Shown in pieces: positions 29,811-38,811 of a DNA stretch of 64,000 nucleotides. The stretch is taken from assembly GCF_001411805.1 (NCBI RefSeq), contig NZ_CP007212.1:2108001-2172000 (forward strand). Reading direction: 5' to 3'. Under the pieces are notes generated by a model. It did no database searches. It saw only the letters and a list, made by a program, of their open reading frames with translations, and was not told where the DNA came from. Source of the DNA: Burkholderia plantarii (lineage in GTDB: Bacteria > Pseudomonadota > Gammaproteobacteria > Burkholderiales > Burkholderiaceae). A program made the translations under genes and the position numbers. Each line of letters starts with the position of its first letter. Position 1 is the first letter of the stretch.

Positions 29811-31154
29811 TCACGACTGGCGCGCGAGCGTGCCGTCCCGTTCGTCGCGCGGCCGGGCCAGCGCGGCGCGCACGACGAACGTCATCAGCACCGCGAACAA
29901 CAGCGTCGCCGCGAGAAAATAGAGGCCCGCCGCGAGGCTGCCGGTGGCGTCCTTGATCACGCCGACGCCGTAGGGGCCGAAATAGCCGCCCAGGTTCGCC
30001 AGCGAGTTGATCGTCGCGATCCCCACGGCCGCGCTCGGCCCGCTCAGGAATTCGCCGGGCAGCGCCCACACCACGGTCTGGATCGAGTAGAGCGAGAACG
30101 CGGTCAGGCTCAGCAGCAGCAACTGCAGCGCCGGCGCGTGAACCCACGCGCTCGCGGCCAGCGTCAGGCCGCCCGCGGTGGTCACCACCACGATGTGGCC
30201 GTAGCGCTCGCGGCGGCGATCCGAGTGGCGCGGCACGATCAGCAGGCCCGCCACCGCGAACAGGTACGGAATGGCCGACAGCCAGCCCGCCGTCGCATCG
30301 CCCACGCCGAAGCCCTTGATGATGGTGGGCAGCCACAGCGACAGCCCGTAGATGCTGATCGGGAACGGCAGGTACAGCGCGGCCAGCAGCAGCACGCGGC
30401 GGTCCTTCAGCGCGCCCAGCGCGTTGCGGTGCGGGTCGAGCGCGTGGCTGCGCTGGTCGGCGGCCAGTTCGCGCTCGATCCAGCGGCGCTCGTGATCGGC
30501 GAGCCAGCGCGCCTGGGCCGGCGACTCCGGCAGCACGCGCAGCGTCGGCACGCTGAGCAGCACCGCCGGCAGCCCGGTGGCGATGAACAGCAGCTGCCAG
30601 TTGGCGAGGCCGAACAGGCCGTGCGTCTCCAGCAGCGCGCCGGCCAGCGGCCCCGTGACGATCCCGGCGACCGGCTGCGCGAGCACCAGCAGCCCGATCA
30701 CGCCGGCGCGATGGCGCATCGGAAACCATTGCGTGAGGAAATAGAGGATGCCGGGGAACAGGCCCGCCTCGGCCGCGCCGAGCAGGAAGCGCAGCGCGTA
30801 GAAGCTGTGCGGGCCGCTGACCCAGGCCATCGCCATGGTGATCAAGCCCCACGTGAACAGGATCCGCGCGAACCAGACGCGCGCGCCGTAGCGCGACAGC
30901 GCCAGGTTGCTCGGCACCTCGCAGAGGAAGTAGCCGACGAAGAACAGCCCCGCGCCGAGCCCGTAGGCGGCGTCGCTCAAGCCCACGGCCGCGTTCATGT
31001 GCAGCTTCGCGAAGCCCACCACGGTGCGGTCGACGTAGGCGACCACGTAGATCAGCGCGAGGAACGGCACCAGCCGCCGCGAGATGTGGCCGACGATCTG
31101 CCGCTCCTGCGCGCTATCGGTGGCGCCGGCGCGCCCGTCCTGCGAATTCGTCAT
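29811..31154 (-). CDS. MFS transporter, sugar-acid (ACS) type
   Basis: A 447-residue twelve-helix facilitator. YVVAYVDRTVVGFAKL in helix 1 and YFLCEVPSNLALSRYGARVW in helix 2 mark the anion:cation symporter family, which takes up hexonates, tartrate and similar acids. Start 31154 has AAGGAGAC upstream. It lies inside the arabinose operon, between the two dehydratase genes, so it probably imports L-arabinonate or a related aldonic acid, giving the pathway a second entry point besides the ABC importer. Confidence 0.88.
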   Translation of the reverse strand: MTNSQDGRAGATDSAQERQIVGHISRRLVPFLALIYVVAYVDRTVVGFAKLHMNAAVGLSDAAYGLGAGLFFVGYFLCEVPSNLALSRYGARVWFARILFTWGLITMAMAWVSGPHSFYALRFLLGAAEAGLFPGILYFLTQWFPMRHRAGVIGLLVLAQPVAGIVTGPLAGALLETHGLFGLANWQLLFIATGLPAVLLSVPTLRVLPESPAQARWLADHERRWIERELAADQRSHALDPHRNALGALKDRRVLLLAALYLPFPISIYGLSLWLPTIIKGFGVGDATAGWLSAIPYLFAVAGLLIVPRHSDRRRERYGHIVVVTTAGGLTLAASAWVHAPALQLLLLSLTAFSLYSIQTVVWALPGEFLSGPSAAVGIATINSLANLGGYFGPYGVGVIKDATGSLAAGLYFLAATLLFAVLMTFVVRAALARPRDERDGTLARQS

Positions 31155-31347
31155 CGTGTCTCCTTGAACCTTGTCGGCGATCCGCGTCGCGCGCGGCGCG
31201 TGCGTTGCGCGTCGGACACCGTTGGCGGCGGCGCCCGCTCCGGCGATCGGCGGCACTTGCCGACCGGTCCCGTCGCGCGGCGCGCGGCCGGTGCCGGGCG
31301 GCCGCCGTCAGGCATCCCGACAGCGGCATCGGCCGCGGCACGCGCCG

Positions 31348-33099
31348 TCAGTGCGAGTGGCGCGGCACCTCCGCGCCGCGCATGCCGACCAGGAAGTCGA
31401 GGTCGCAACCTTCGTCGGCCTGCAGCACGTGGTCGACGTAGAGCCGGGCGTAACCGCCGCGGCCCGCCTGCTCGGCCACGCCCGGCGCGGCGGCCGGATC
31501 GATGTCGCCGAGGCGTCGCGCCAGTTCCTCGTCGCTGATGTCCAGATGCAGCCGTCCCGCCTCGCAATCGAGTTCGATCCAGTCGCCGTCGCGCACCGCC
31601 GCGAGCGGGCCGCCCGCCGCCGCTTCCGGCGCGACGTGCAGCACCACCGTGCCGTAGGCCGTGCCGCTCATGCGCGCATCCGAGATCCGCACCATGTCCT
31701 TCACGCCCTGGCGCAGCAGCTTCGGCGGCAGGCCCATGTTGCCCACCTCGGCCATGCCGGGATAGCCGCGCGGGCCGCAGTTCTTCATCACCAGGATCGA
31801 ATCCTTGTCGACGTCCAGCGACTCGTCGCCGATGGTCGCCTTGTAGTGGTCGAAGTTCTCGAACACCACCGCGCGGCCGCGATGCTTGAGCAGCTCCGGC
31901 GTGGCGGCCGACGGCTTCAGCACCGCGCCGCGCGGCGCGAGGTTGCCGCGCAGGATGCAGATGCCGCCATCGGCGATCAGCGGCCGGTCGAGCGGACGGA
32001 TCACTTCCTCGTCGTAGTTCGGCGCCTCGCGCACGTTGTCCCAGATCGATTTGCCGTTCACCGTCAGCGCGTCCGGATGCGGCAGCAGCTGCGCCTCGCC
32101 GAGCCGGCGCAGCACCGCCGGCAGGCCGCCCGCGTAGTAGAACTCTTCCATCAGGAAGCGGCCCGACGGCTGCAGGTCCACCAGCGTCGGCGTACCGCGG
32201 CCGATGCGCATCCAGTCCTCCAGCTCCAGCGGCACGCCGATGCGGCCCGCGATCGCCTTCAGGTGGATCACCGCGTTGGTCGAGCCGCCGATCGCCGCGT
32301 TGGTGCGGATCGCGTTTTCGAACGCGGCGCGCGTGAGGATCTTCGAGAGCCTCAGGTCTTCCAGCGCCATCTGCACGATGCGGCTGCCCGACAGATGCGC
32401 GAGCACGTAGCGGCGCGCGTCCACGGCCGGAATCGCCGCGTTGTGCGGCAGCGTCACGCCGAGCGATTCGGCCATGCAGGCCATCGTCGAGGCCGTGCCC
32501 ATGGTGTTGCAGGTGCCGGCCGAGCGCGACATGCCCGCTTCGGCCGACAGGAAATGATGCAGGTCGATCTCGCCGGCCTTCAGCGATTCGTGCAGGCGCC
32601 AGACCGCCGTGCCCGAGCCGATGTCCTTGCCCTCGAGCTTGCCGTTCAGCATCGGGCCGCCGCTCACCACGATCGCCGGCACGTCGCAGCTGGCCGCGCC
32701 CATCAGCAGCGCCGGCGTGGTCTTGTCGCAACCGGCCAGCAGCACCACCGCGTCCACCGGGTTGCCGCGGATCGCCTCTTCCACGTCCATGCTCGCCAGG
32801 TTGCGCGTGAGCATCGCGGTCGGGCGCAGGTTCGATTCGCCGTTCGAGAACACCGGGAACTCGACCGGGAAGCCGCCCGCCTCGTACACGCCGCGCTTGA
32901 CGTGCTCGGCGAGCTTGCGGAAATGGGTGTTGCAGGGCGTCAGCTCCGACCACGTATTGCAGATGCCGATGATCGGCCTGCCGTCGAATTCATGATCGGG
33001 AATACCCTGATTCTTCATCCAGCTTCGATACATGAAGCCGTTCTTGTCCGTGGTGCCGAACCATTGTTGGGACCGCAGCTTCGGTTTGCTTGCCGACAT
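31348..33099 (-). CDS. L-arabinonate dehydratase, IlvD/Edd family
   Basis: A 583-residue iron-sulfur dehydratase. The cluster cysteines appear in ICNTWSELTPCN, LLAGCDKTTPALLMGA and SAGTCNTMGTASTM; SGGPMLNGKLEGKDIGSG and RISDARMSGTAYGTVVLH are also family blocks. In pentose operons this subfamily removes water from L-arabinonate to give 2-keto-3-deoxyarabonate. It is the promoter-proximal gene of the operon and is divergent from the LysR gene, 117 bases away. Related enzymes also accept D-galactonate or D-fuconate. Confidence 0.9.
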   Translation of the reverse strand: MSASKPKLRSQQWFGTTDKNGFMYRSWMKNQGIPDHEFDGRPIIGICNTWSELTPCNTHFRKLAEHVKRGVYEAGGFPVEFPVFSNGESNLRPTAMLTRNLASMDVEEAIRGNPVDAVVLLAGCDKTTPALLMGAASCDVPAIVVSGGPMLNGKLEGKDIGSGTAVWRLHESLKAGEIDLHHFLSAEAGMSRSAGTCNTMGTASTMACMAESLGVTLPHNAAIPAVDARRYVLAHLSGSRIVQMALEDLRLSKILTRAAFENAIRTNAAIGGSTNAVIHLKAIAGRIGVPLELEDWMRIGRGTPTLVDLQPSGRFLMEEFYYAGGLPAVLRRLGEAQLLPHPDALTVNGKSIWDNVREAPNYDEEVIRPLDRPLIADGGICILRGNLAPRGAVLKPSAATPELLKHRGRAVVFENFDHYKATIGDESLDVDKDSILVMKNCGPRGYPGMAEVGNMGLPPKLLRQGVKDMVRISDARMSGTAYGTVVLHVAPEAAAGGPLAAVRDGDWIELDCEAGRLHLDISDEELARRLGDIDPAAAPGVAEQAGRGGYARLYVDHVLQADEGCDLDFLVGMRGAEVPRHSH

Positions 33100-33216
33100 C
33101 GTTCGCCTTGGGGTGGCCAGATTTGCGTGCAGTCTATTAACAAAGTTGATAACGTACTAATGAAAAGTTGGACGTCTCACATATCGATCTCCGTATCGGT
33201 GCAAACACCTAATTCC

Positions 33217-34173
33217 ATGCTCGATTCGAATCCCTGGTACATCCGCACGCGCCTGAAGACACGGCAGTTGCTGCTCGTGGTGGCGCTCGCCGAGGAAGGC
33301 AACATCCACCGCGCGGCGGCGGCGCTGAGCATGACGCAGCCGGCCGCCTCGAAACTGTTGCGCGAACTGGAGGAGATGCTCGGGACCGTGTTGTTCGAAC
33401 GCATGCCGCGCGGCGTGAAGCCGACGCTGTACGGCGACGCGCTGATCCGCCATGCGCGCGCCGCGCTCGGCAGCCTGGAACAGGCGCAGGAGGAACTGAG
33501 CGCGCTGAAGGCGGGACGCCTCGGGCACGTGGCGGTGGGCGCGATCACCTCGCCCGGCGTGCGGCTGCTGCCGTCCGCGGTGGCGGCCGTGAAGCGGCAG
33601 CACACCGACATCCGCATTTCGGTGGAGATCGACACCAGCAACGTACTGCTCGAGCGATTGGCCCAAGACAAACTCGACATCGTGATCGGCCGGCTCTCGC
33701 CCGAGCACGACAAACGCCAGTTGCGCTACGAGACGCTGGCCGGCGAGCTGGTACGCGCCGTGGTGCGGCGCGGACATCCGCTGTTGACCGGCGCGCCGAG
33801 TGCGCTGGAGGAACTGCGCCGCCACGCCTGGATCGTGCCGCCGGCCGGCAGCGTGCTGCGGCATCGCTTCGAGCTGATGTTCCAGCGCGCGAGCCTTGCG
33901 CCGCCCTCGAACGTGGTCGAGACGGCGGCCCTGCTGTTCATCACGCGCGTCCTGGAAAAGAGCGACATGATCGCGGTGCTGGCCAAGGACGTGGCGGATT
34001 ACTACGCCGGGCACGGCATGGTGGAGATTCTGCCGCTGCCGATGGAGTGCTGGATGGATGATTTCGGGCTCATCACGCCGGCCGAGAAGCTGCTTTCGCC
34101 GGCCGCCGCGTTGATGATCGAGGCGTTGCGCAGTGCCGGGCGGGAAACCTACTCGCTGAATGCGGGCGCGTGA
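33217..34173 (+). CDS. LysR family regulator of the arabinose operon (GbpR-like)
   Basis: A 318-residue LysR regulator. The winged helix-turn-helix spans about residues 10-70 (TRQLLLVVALAEEGNIHRAA then MTQPAASKLLRELEEM), followed by the effector-binding domain. The sequence resembles GbpR, the regulator of galactose/arabinose-binding protein genes. It is divergent from the arabinonate dehydratase gene, the standard place for a LysR protein controlling its neighbour. ATG 33217 starts directly before the DNA-binding domain; ATG 33160 would add 19 residues. Neither has a strong ribosome site. Confidence 0.88.
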   Translation: MLDSNPWYIRTRLKTRQLLLVVALAEEGNIHRAAAALSMTQPAASKLLRELEEMLGTVLFERMPRGVKPTLYGDALIRHARAALGSLEQAQEELSALKAGRLGHVAVGAITSPGVRLLPSAVAAVKRQHTDIRISVEIDTSNVLLERLAQDKLDIVIGRLSPEHDKRQLRYETLAGELVRAVVRRGHPLLTGAPSALEELRRHAWIVPPAGSVLRHRFELMFQRASLAPPSNVVETAALLFITRVLEKSDMIAVLAKDVADYYAGHGMVEILPLPMECWMDDFGLITPAEKLLSPAAALMIEALRSAGRETYSLNAGA

Positions 34174-34452
34174 CGTACAGGGTGGGCCGGCGCGTTTGAT
34201 GCGGCGCCTTTGCCTCATCCGACAGGCCGCAGCAGGAAAAGCCGCGCCAGGACCTCCGCCGGCGCTTTGGGCAGCGCTGCCCGTCACCGACCCGCAGCGG
34301 TGGTTCGACGAGCGCGCCGCAATGGCCGGCAAGGGGCATGAATGGTCTGCCCGGGTTATCGCCGGCCGCGACGCTGGACAGGCTTGGCGTTAGCTGGCAC
34401 GATGCAGCAATCGCGCGCCAATCCGCGCTCGTTCGTCGTGAAATTCAACTCA

Positions 34453-34527
34453 ATGAACACTCAAGCCCGTCAAGCTCTCGTGCATTCGATGCGCATGCCC
34501 CAGGAAGGATATTTCCCCGGGCGCTGA
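34453..34527 (+). CDS. Leader peptide of the metRS attenuator
   Basis: A 24-residue frame from ATG 34453 to TGA 34527. Two Met codons lie close together at positions 13 and 15 (HSMRMPQ), just before a perfect terminator at 34544 and the methionyl-tRNA synthetase gene. The layout is that of a translation-coupled attenuator in which poor charging of tRNA-Met would stall the ribosome on the leader. The ribosome site is weak, and I could not find a strong competing antiterminator, so the mechanism remains inferred. Confidence 0.55.
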   Translation: MNTQARQALVHSMRMPQEGYFPGR

Positions 34528-34543
34528 GGGCTTTTTGCTTCTA

Positions 34544-34577
34544 AAAAGGGACGCCGCGGGCGTCCCTTTTCTTTTTT
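34544..34577 (+). terminator. Intrinsic terminator between leader peptide and metRS
   Basis: A perfect 12-bp stem, AAAAGGGACGCC paired with GGCGTCCCTTTT, with a GCG loop, followed by a T-rich tail ending one base before the GGAG ribosome site of the synthetase gene. It starts 16 bases after the leader-peptide stop, so full read-through requires it not to form. Confidence 0.9.
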
Positions 34578-34587
34578 GGAGCGGCAA

Positions 34588-36126
34588 ATGACGCATCGTT
34601 ACATCACCACGCCAATTTACTATGTGAACGATCGCCCCCATCTGGGCCATGCCTACGCCAGCGTACATGCCGACATCATGGCCCGTTACCTGCGGGCCGC
34701 CGGACATGAGGTACTGCTGCTCACCGGCGCGGACGAGCACGGCGAAAAAATCGCCAAGGCCGCGATGCTGGCCAACGAACCGCCTCACGCGTTCGCGGAA
34801 CGCCACGCACGGACGTTTGAAGAAGCCTGGCGGCGCTTGGCCGTGGAACCGGACCTGTTCGTTCGCACCACCGCGCCCGCACACGCCAAGGTCGTCTCCG
34901 ATTGCCTGACGCGGCTCTTCGAGGCCGGAGAAATCTATCTGGCCGACTACGAAGGACTTTACTCGGTCGGCCAGGAGCGCTTCGTCACGGACAAGGAACT
35001 GGTGAACGGCAAGCTTCCCGAGGACAAGGAGCCGCCGGTGTTGCGGCGCGAACCCAACTATTTCTTCCGCATGGAGGCCCACCGTGACTGGATGCGCCAA
35101 CTATTGCTGGACACCCCGGACCTGATTCAGCCTGCGCACTATCGCAACGAAATCCTGACGCTGCTGGAAGAGCCGATAGGTGACTTGAGCATCTCTCGTC
35201 CGGTGGATCGGCTCGACTGGGGCATCCCGATTCCGTGGAATGCCGAACACGTCACCTACGTCTGGTTCGACGCGCTGCTCAGCTACATTTCACCGCTCGG
35301 CTATCCCGAGCAATCCGTCTTCGGTGATTACTGGCCATCGGTGCGGCACGTCATCGGCAAAGACATCCTGCGTACGCATACCCTGTTCTGGCTGAGCATG
35401 ACGCATGCGCTGGGAATCCCTCCGTATCGACGCTTGCACGTCTCCGGACACCTGCTCGGCGCCGACGGCCGGAAGATGAGCAAATCGCTCGGCAACGGCG
35501 TCGATCCGCTGGAGGCGGCGGACATGTACGGCGTCGATACGCTGCGCTACACGCTGATTCGCGAGGTCAGCTTTGGTTTTGACGGAATAATCAGTCACGC
35601 CGTGATTGAACAGCGGCTGAACCGCGACCTCGCCGACGACTTGGGCAACCTCGTGGCCCGCACGCTTGCCATGGTGACGCGGTACCGCGGCGGAACGGTG
35701 CCTGCGCCGAAGGCGAACGAGGCGCCGGAAGAACGGATCATCGCGCGGGCGAGCGAGTTGCCAGCCACCGTTCTGGCGCTGGTCGACGAGATGAAACCGG
35801 GCGGTGCCGCGAAGCGGGTGATGGAGTTCGTAACCGAGCTGAACGGCTACGTCGCGAGTCGCGCGCCATGGGGGCTGGCGAAAGACGCCGAGGCGTCCGA
35901 CCGGCTGGATACGGTGCTGTATACGCTGGTGGAAGCGATCCACGGTGTGTCCAACCTGCTTTCCCCGGTGATGCCCGGCAAGATGGCCGAGCTGCGATCG
36001 CTGCTCGGCGCCCCCGCTGAATTGCGCTGGGGCTTGCCGTGGGGCCATGGCGTGAAGCCGGGAAGCAAAATCAGGGAGGGCATCCTATTTCCGAAACGGA
36101 CGAGCACGGACACCGTAACGGCATGA
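34588..36126 (+). CDS. metG: Methionyl-tRNA synthetase (second-copy type)
   Basis: A 512-residue class I synthetase. HLGH (residues 18-21, the HIGH motif) follows TTPIYYVNDRP, and KMSKS is at 296-300. The insert that usually holds zinc-binding Cys knuckles reads YEGLYSVGQERFVTDKE with no cysteines, so this is the zinc-less type. There is no C-terminal tRNA-binding domain. Codon use and GC are lower than in flanking operons, suggesting acquisition. GGAG lies six bases before ATG 34588, directly behind the attenuator terminator. It is probably an extra copy; a duplicate synthetase under attenuation could give tolerance to a synthetase inhibitor, but no inhibitor gene is visible here. Confidence 0.9.
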   Translation: MTHRYITTPIYYVNDRPHLGHAYASVHADIMARYLRAAGHEVLLLTGADEHGEKIAKAAMLANEPPHAFAERHARTFEEAWRRLAVEPDLFVRTTAPAHAKVVSDCLTRLFEAGEIYLADYEGLYSVGQERFVTDKELVNGKLPEDKEPPVLRREPNYFFRMEAHRDWMRQLLLDTPDLIQPAHYRNEILTLLEEPIGDLSISRPVDRLDWGIPIPWNAEHVTYVWFDALLSYISPLGYPEQSVFGDYWPSVRHVIGKDILRTHTLFWLSMTHALGIPPYRRLHVSGHLLGADGRKMSKSLGNGVDPLEAADMYGVDTLRYTLIREVSFGFDGIISHAVIEQRLNRDLADDLGNLVARTLAMVTRYRGGTVPAPKANEAPEERIIARASELPATVLALVDEMKPGGAAKRVMEFVTELNGYVASRAPWGLAKDAEASDRLDTVLYTLVEAIHGVSNLLSPVMPGKMAELRSLLGAPAELRWGLPWGHGVKPGSKIREGILFPKRTSTDTVTA

Positions 36127-36324
36127 GCAACCCGATCACGGCGACGGCGAACTTCGAACGGGTTGGCCGGGCGTCGTCACGTGAACGGTCGCTGACGGCA
36201 TCCTTGTGGGTCCGCTACCGGGCGGCAGTCATCCGCGAACTTGCCGGCATGCGATGGCGGCTGCATTTCGGGTAATGAAGTGCTGCACGCGAAGCCAGGC
36301 CGAAAATGACCGGCCAGGCCGCGC

Positions 36325-37704
36325 TCAGAGCAAATTCCGGATCATCACCGCCACCCACCGCCAGGCGCCGCCGCAGCCGGCGGCCCGGCAGCGCGCGTCG
36401 GGATCCGCCAGAAGGCGGCCATTGGCGTCGCTCACCGGACTCGAATGGTTCACGAAGTACGCCACGCTGTCCTGCAACGGATCGAGCCCACCCTCGGGGA
36501 CGTCTATCCACAGGCCGTTTTCGGTATTCAAGCGGGCCGACAGCGAATCGAAATTGAAACTGCCGAGATAGTATCGATGCCCGTCGATGACGACCAGCTT
36601 GGCGTGCATCATGCGGTTCTCCCGATCGGAATATTCGCGCACGTCGATCCCGGCCCTCACCAGGCCGGGCAGATCGTCGGCATAGGCGCGCCCGACCGCG
36701 GGAAATTCCTGCGCGACGCTCGCCAGCGAGGCGCTCACCAGGGTCACCTTCACCCCCTCGCGCTGCTTGCGTGCAAGCGCCTCGCGCAATTCCGGCACGA
36801 GGATCAGGTAGGGGTTGATGATCAGGATTTCGTGCCGCGCCGCGGCGAACGCCTGCAGCATGTCCCGCAACGTGCCCGGTGAGTGCTTGTCGGGCCAGTC
36901 GTGGACATAGCGCAGGCGATCGCAGGCAATCGGCATCGAGACGGGATCGACATAGGCAGCGGGCGCATCGGGCGCGGATGCGTCTGTCGCCGCGGCCGCG
37001 GCGTCGGGCGGCGCCAGCAGCCACGCCCGCCAATCATGGATGCGCGCCAGATCCAGCGTCAGATACCCGCGCGAAATCCGATAAGGACTGTCGACCTCGA
37101 GGAATTTTTCCGGCTCGGGGCGAACCGCTTGCGGGCTATTCCAGAACAAGTCGAAATGCTGGTGCATGGCGTGCAGCGAGGATGCGTCCTGGCCGGCGTC
37201 GCCCGACACCAGCAGATCGCGCTCGCTGAGCCAGTTGCGGAAGCTCTCGTCCCAGATCGAGGTACTGCCGATCACGGCCGTGTTGCCCACCAGGAACAGC
37301 TTGTCGTGCATGCGATGCGCAAGCTCCACGAGATCCGGTCGCGGATGGAAGATCCGCAGTTCGATACCCGGAGCCACCTGGTGCAGGGCGACGATGAGCT
37401 CGTCCTCGAACGGGAAGTGCGGCTCGGGGCCGATGCCGTCGATCAGCAGCCTGACAGGCACGCCACGGCGCGCGGCCTCGACCAGATGGCGCAGCAGCAC
37501 GCCGCCGGTCTGATCGATTTCGAAGATGTAGGCAAGAATGCGGATCGGCTCGGCGGGCGTGGCATGGTCGATCAGCGCAATCCGCGACTGCATCAACTGG
37601 CCGTCATCGAGACTGGCGACCAGGTCGACACATTGCGCGTGGCCATGCCGGGAAAACGCAAACACGCATGTCAGGATGAGCGCCAGCTTTTTCGTCGGCG
37701 TCAT
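36325..37704 (-). CDS. Exported phospholipase D-like protein (ClsC-like)
   Basis: 459 residues with a signal peptide (MTPTKKLALILTCVFAFS then GHAQ). Two PLD-type catalytic repeats are present. The second, MHAKLVVIDGHRYYLGSFNFD, is complete (HxKxxxxD) and continues SARLNTENGLWID as in cardiolipin synthase C. The first reads HDKLFLVGNTAVIGS, with Gly where Asp is expected. The protein would cleave or transfer phosphodiester groups of phospholipids in the envelope. It is alone on the - strand, with GC lower than average. Start 37704 is the ATG that opens the signal peptide. Confidence 0.8.
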   Translation of the reverse strand: MTPTKKLALILTCVFAFSRHGHAQCVDLVASLDDGQLMQSRIALIDHATPAEPIRILAYIFEIDQTGGVLLRHLVEAARRGVPVRLLIDGIGPEPHFPFEDELIVALHQVAPGIELRIFHPRPDLVELAHRMHDKLFLVGNTAVIGSTSIWDESFRNWLSERDLLVSGDAGQDASSLHAMHQHFDLFWNSPQAVRPEPEKFLEVDSPYRISRGYLTLDLARIHDWRAWLLAPPDAAAAATDASAPDAPAAYVDPVSMPIACDRLRYVHDWPDKHSPGTLRDMLQAFAAARHEILIINPYLILVPELREALARKQREGVKVTLVSASLASVAQEFPAVGRAYADDLPGLVRAGIDVREYSDRENRMMHAKLVVIDGHRYYLGSFNFDSLSARLNTENGLWIDVPEGGLDPLQDSVAYFVNHSSPVSDANGRLLADPDARCRAAGCGGAWRWVAVMIRNLL

Positions 37705-38306
37705 GATGTGGCGAACCGGCTCGACGAGTCTCGGGGCCTGCGTCCTTGAAAATCCGGACGGATTGGTTGCGTTGGCGCGGTCAAGGGGTTCTCGGTGACT
37801 TCGAGAAGGTGAATGGAACGGCGAGTCGGAGAGGGTTGCCGTGGACAAGAAAGACATCGGCGCAATCGACAGTATCGCGTTGCGCAATGATCGATTGTCG
37901 CCGATCTGTGAGCCCGGCCTCAACAACCGCCTACGGCCGACCATGGTCTGAAGCGTTTTGCGTCGGCGAGGCCGATGGCGTCGCGCCGCGAGGGACCCAG
38001 TGCGACACGAGGCACGCACTGATCGACGCGCTCGCTCGCGGCCGGTCGATCAGATCCGCAGGGCAAACCAGCCGGTGCGCCGGGTTGATCTGCTCGCGCA
38101 GCGGCAAGCGAAAGGCATCTCCCGCTGCCGGCGGCGTCATCGAATCAATCCACACCTCATCAGGATATAAATTATTCACATATTAATATTCATTTTTTCC
38201 GAAAACCGTCGCCATCGTTTGTCACTCGCCGCCTTATTGCCGATGATTCTCGGCATTGTTCGGCAACGACCATCCAAAATGATAATCGAGTGATTCTGTT
38301 TTTCCG
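37705..38306. other. AT-rich intergenic region
   Basis: About 600 bases upstream of the PLD-like gene and of the lux box. GC is lowest near 38160-38300. Reading frames here look random. No RNA gene or terminator was recognised. Confidence 0.4.
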
Positions 38307-38326
38307 CCCTGTCAGCCCTGACAGGA
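38307..38326 (+). promoter_or_regulatory. lux box (LuxR-type quorum-sensing operator)
   Basis: CCCTGTCAGCCCTGACAGGA has a perfect 8-bp inverted repeat, CCTGTCAG and CTGACAGG, around a CC centre. This is the length and symmetry of LuxR/LasR/CepR-type sites (CT-N12-AG). Its centre is about 42.5 bases before the start expected from TATATA at 38347-38352, the classical activating position. The next gene starts at 38422. Confidence 0.75.
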
Positions 38327-38346
38327 TGTATCTACGGTATTCGGTG

Positions 38347-38352
38347 TATATA
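38347..38352 (+). promoter_or_regulatory. -10 element downstream of the lux box
   Basis: TATATA (the overlapping TATATT at 38349 is the alternative) placed so that the lux box covers the -35 region. Transcription would begin near 38359, about 63 bases before the start codon. Confidence 0.5.
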
Positions 38353-38421
38353 TTGCCGTGGCAGATGCGCGACCAACGCGCTGAACTGCATTACTCACAA
38401 CCACGCAAAATGGAGATCAAC

Positions 38422-38811
38422 ATGGCAAATGTCCCGCTCACCGGCACCTATACTTCGTCGGACAAGAATTTCACATTCAAAATCACGTCCGCCGATCCGT
38501 CCAATGGCGTCATCGCCGGCGGCTATGGCACCAAGTACAGCCCGATCGGTGCGTTCAATTCCGAAGGCAACGTCGGGCACTATGGCTGGGTGTTCAGCAA
38601 GTCCCAGGGCAAGGACGGCGTCGCGCCGTTCAACATCAGCTTCGGCGGCAGCCAGCGCCCCGACCAGCGCCCCTACAACATCGTCGATAGCTGGAATGGC
38701 GCTTATCTGACGGACAACACGATCATTGCCGAAGGTACGCGCGCCTTCGTCAATAGCGATGGCGTGGTGGAAGTCGGCAGCCTGGGCACGCTGAAGTTCA
38801 CGCTCGGCTAA
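38422..38811 (+). CDS. Small beta-rich protein, possibly avidin-like or lectin-like
   Basis: 129 residues, no signal peptide, no Cys, rich in Gly, Ser, Thr and aromatic residues, with alternating patterns of beta strands. PLTGTYTSSDKNFTFKI, then GVIAGGYGTKYSPIGAF, HYGWVF, DSWNGAYL and GTLKFTLG recall the strand and Gly-Tyr pattern of avidin barrels, but I cannot assign a family by sequence alone. GGAG sits six bases ahead of the start. A perfect lux box and a good -10 lie just upstream, so it is probably quorum-sensing controlled, as are several bacterial lectins. A GC hairpin (GGCGGCG/CGCCGCC) follows the stop near 38840. Confidence 0.75.
   Translation: MANVPLTGTYTSSDKNFTFKITSADPSNGVIAGGYGTKYSPIGAFNSEGNVGHYGWVFSKSQGKDGVAPFNISFGGSQRPDQRPYNIVDSWNGAYLTDNTIIAEGTRAFVNSDGVVEVGSLGTLKFTLG

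Noticed and set aside
34500..34560. Antiterminator hairpin for the metRS leader
   Set aside because: Only short pairings were found (CTTTTT with AAAAAG at 34531-34548; GGCG with CGCC), too weak to claim by eye.
36123..36275. A 50-codon frame overlapping the metG stop by ATGA
   Set aside because: The overlap mimics translational coupling, but the Arg-rich sequence has no recognisable motif and no downstream partner; kept out for lack of support.
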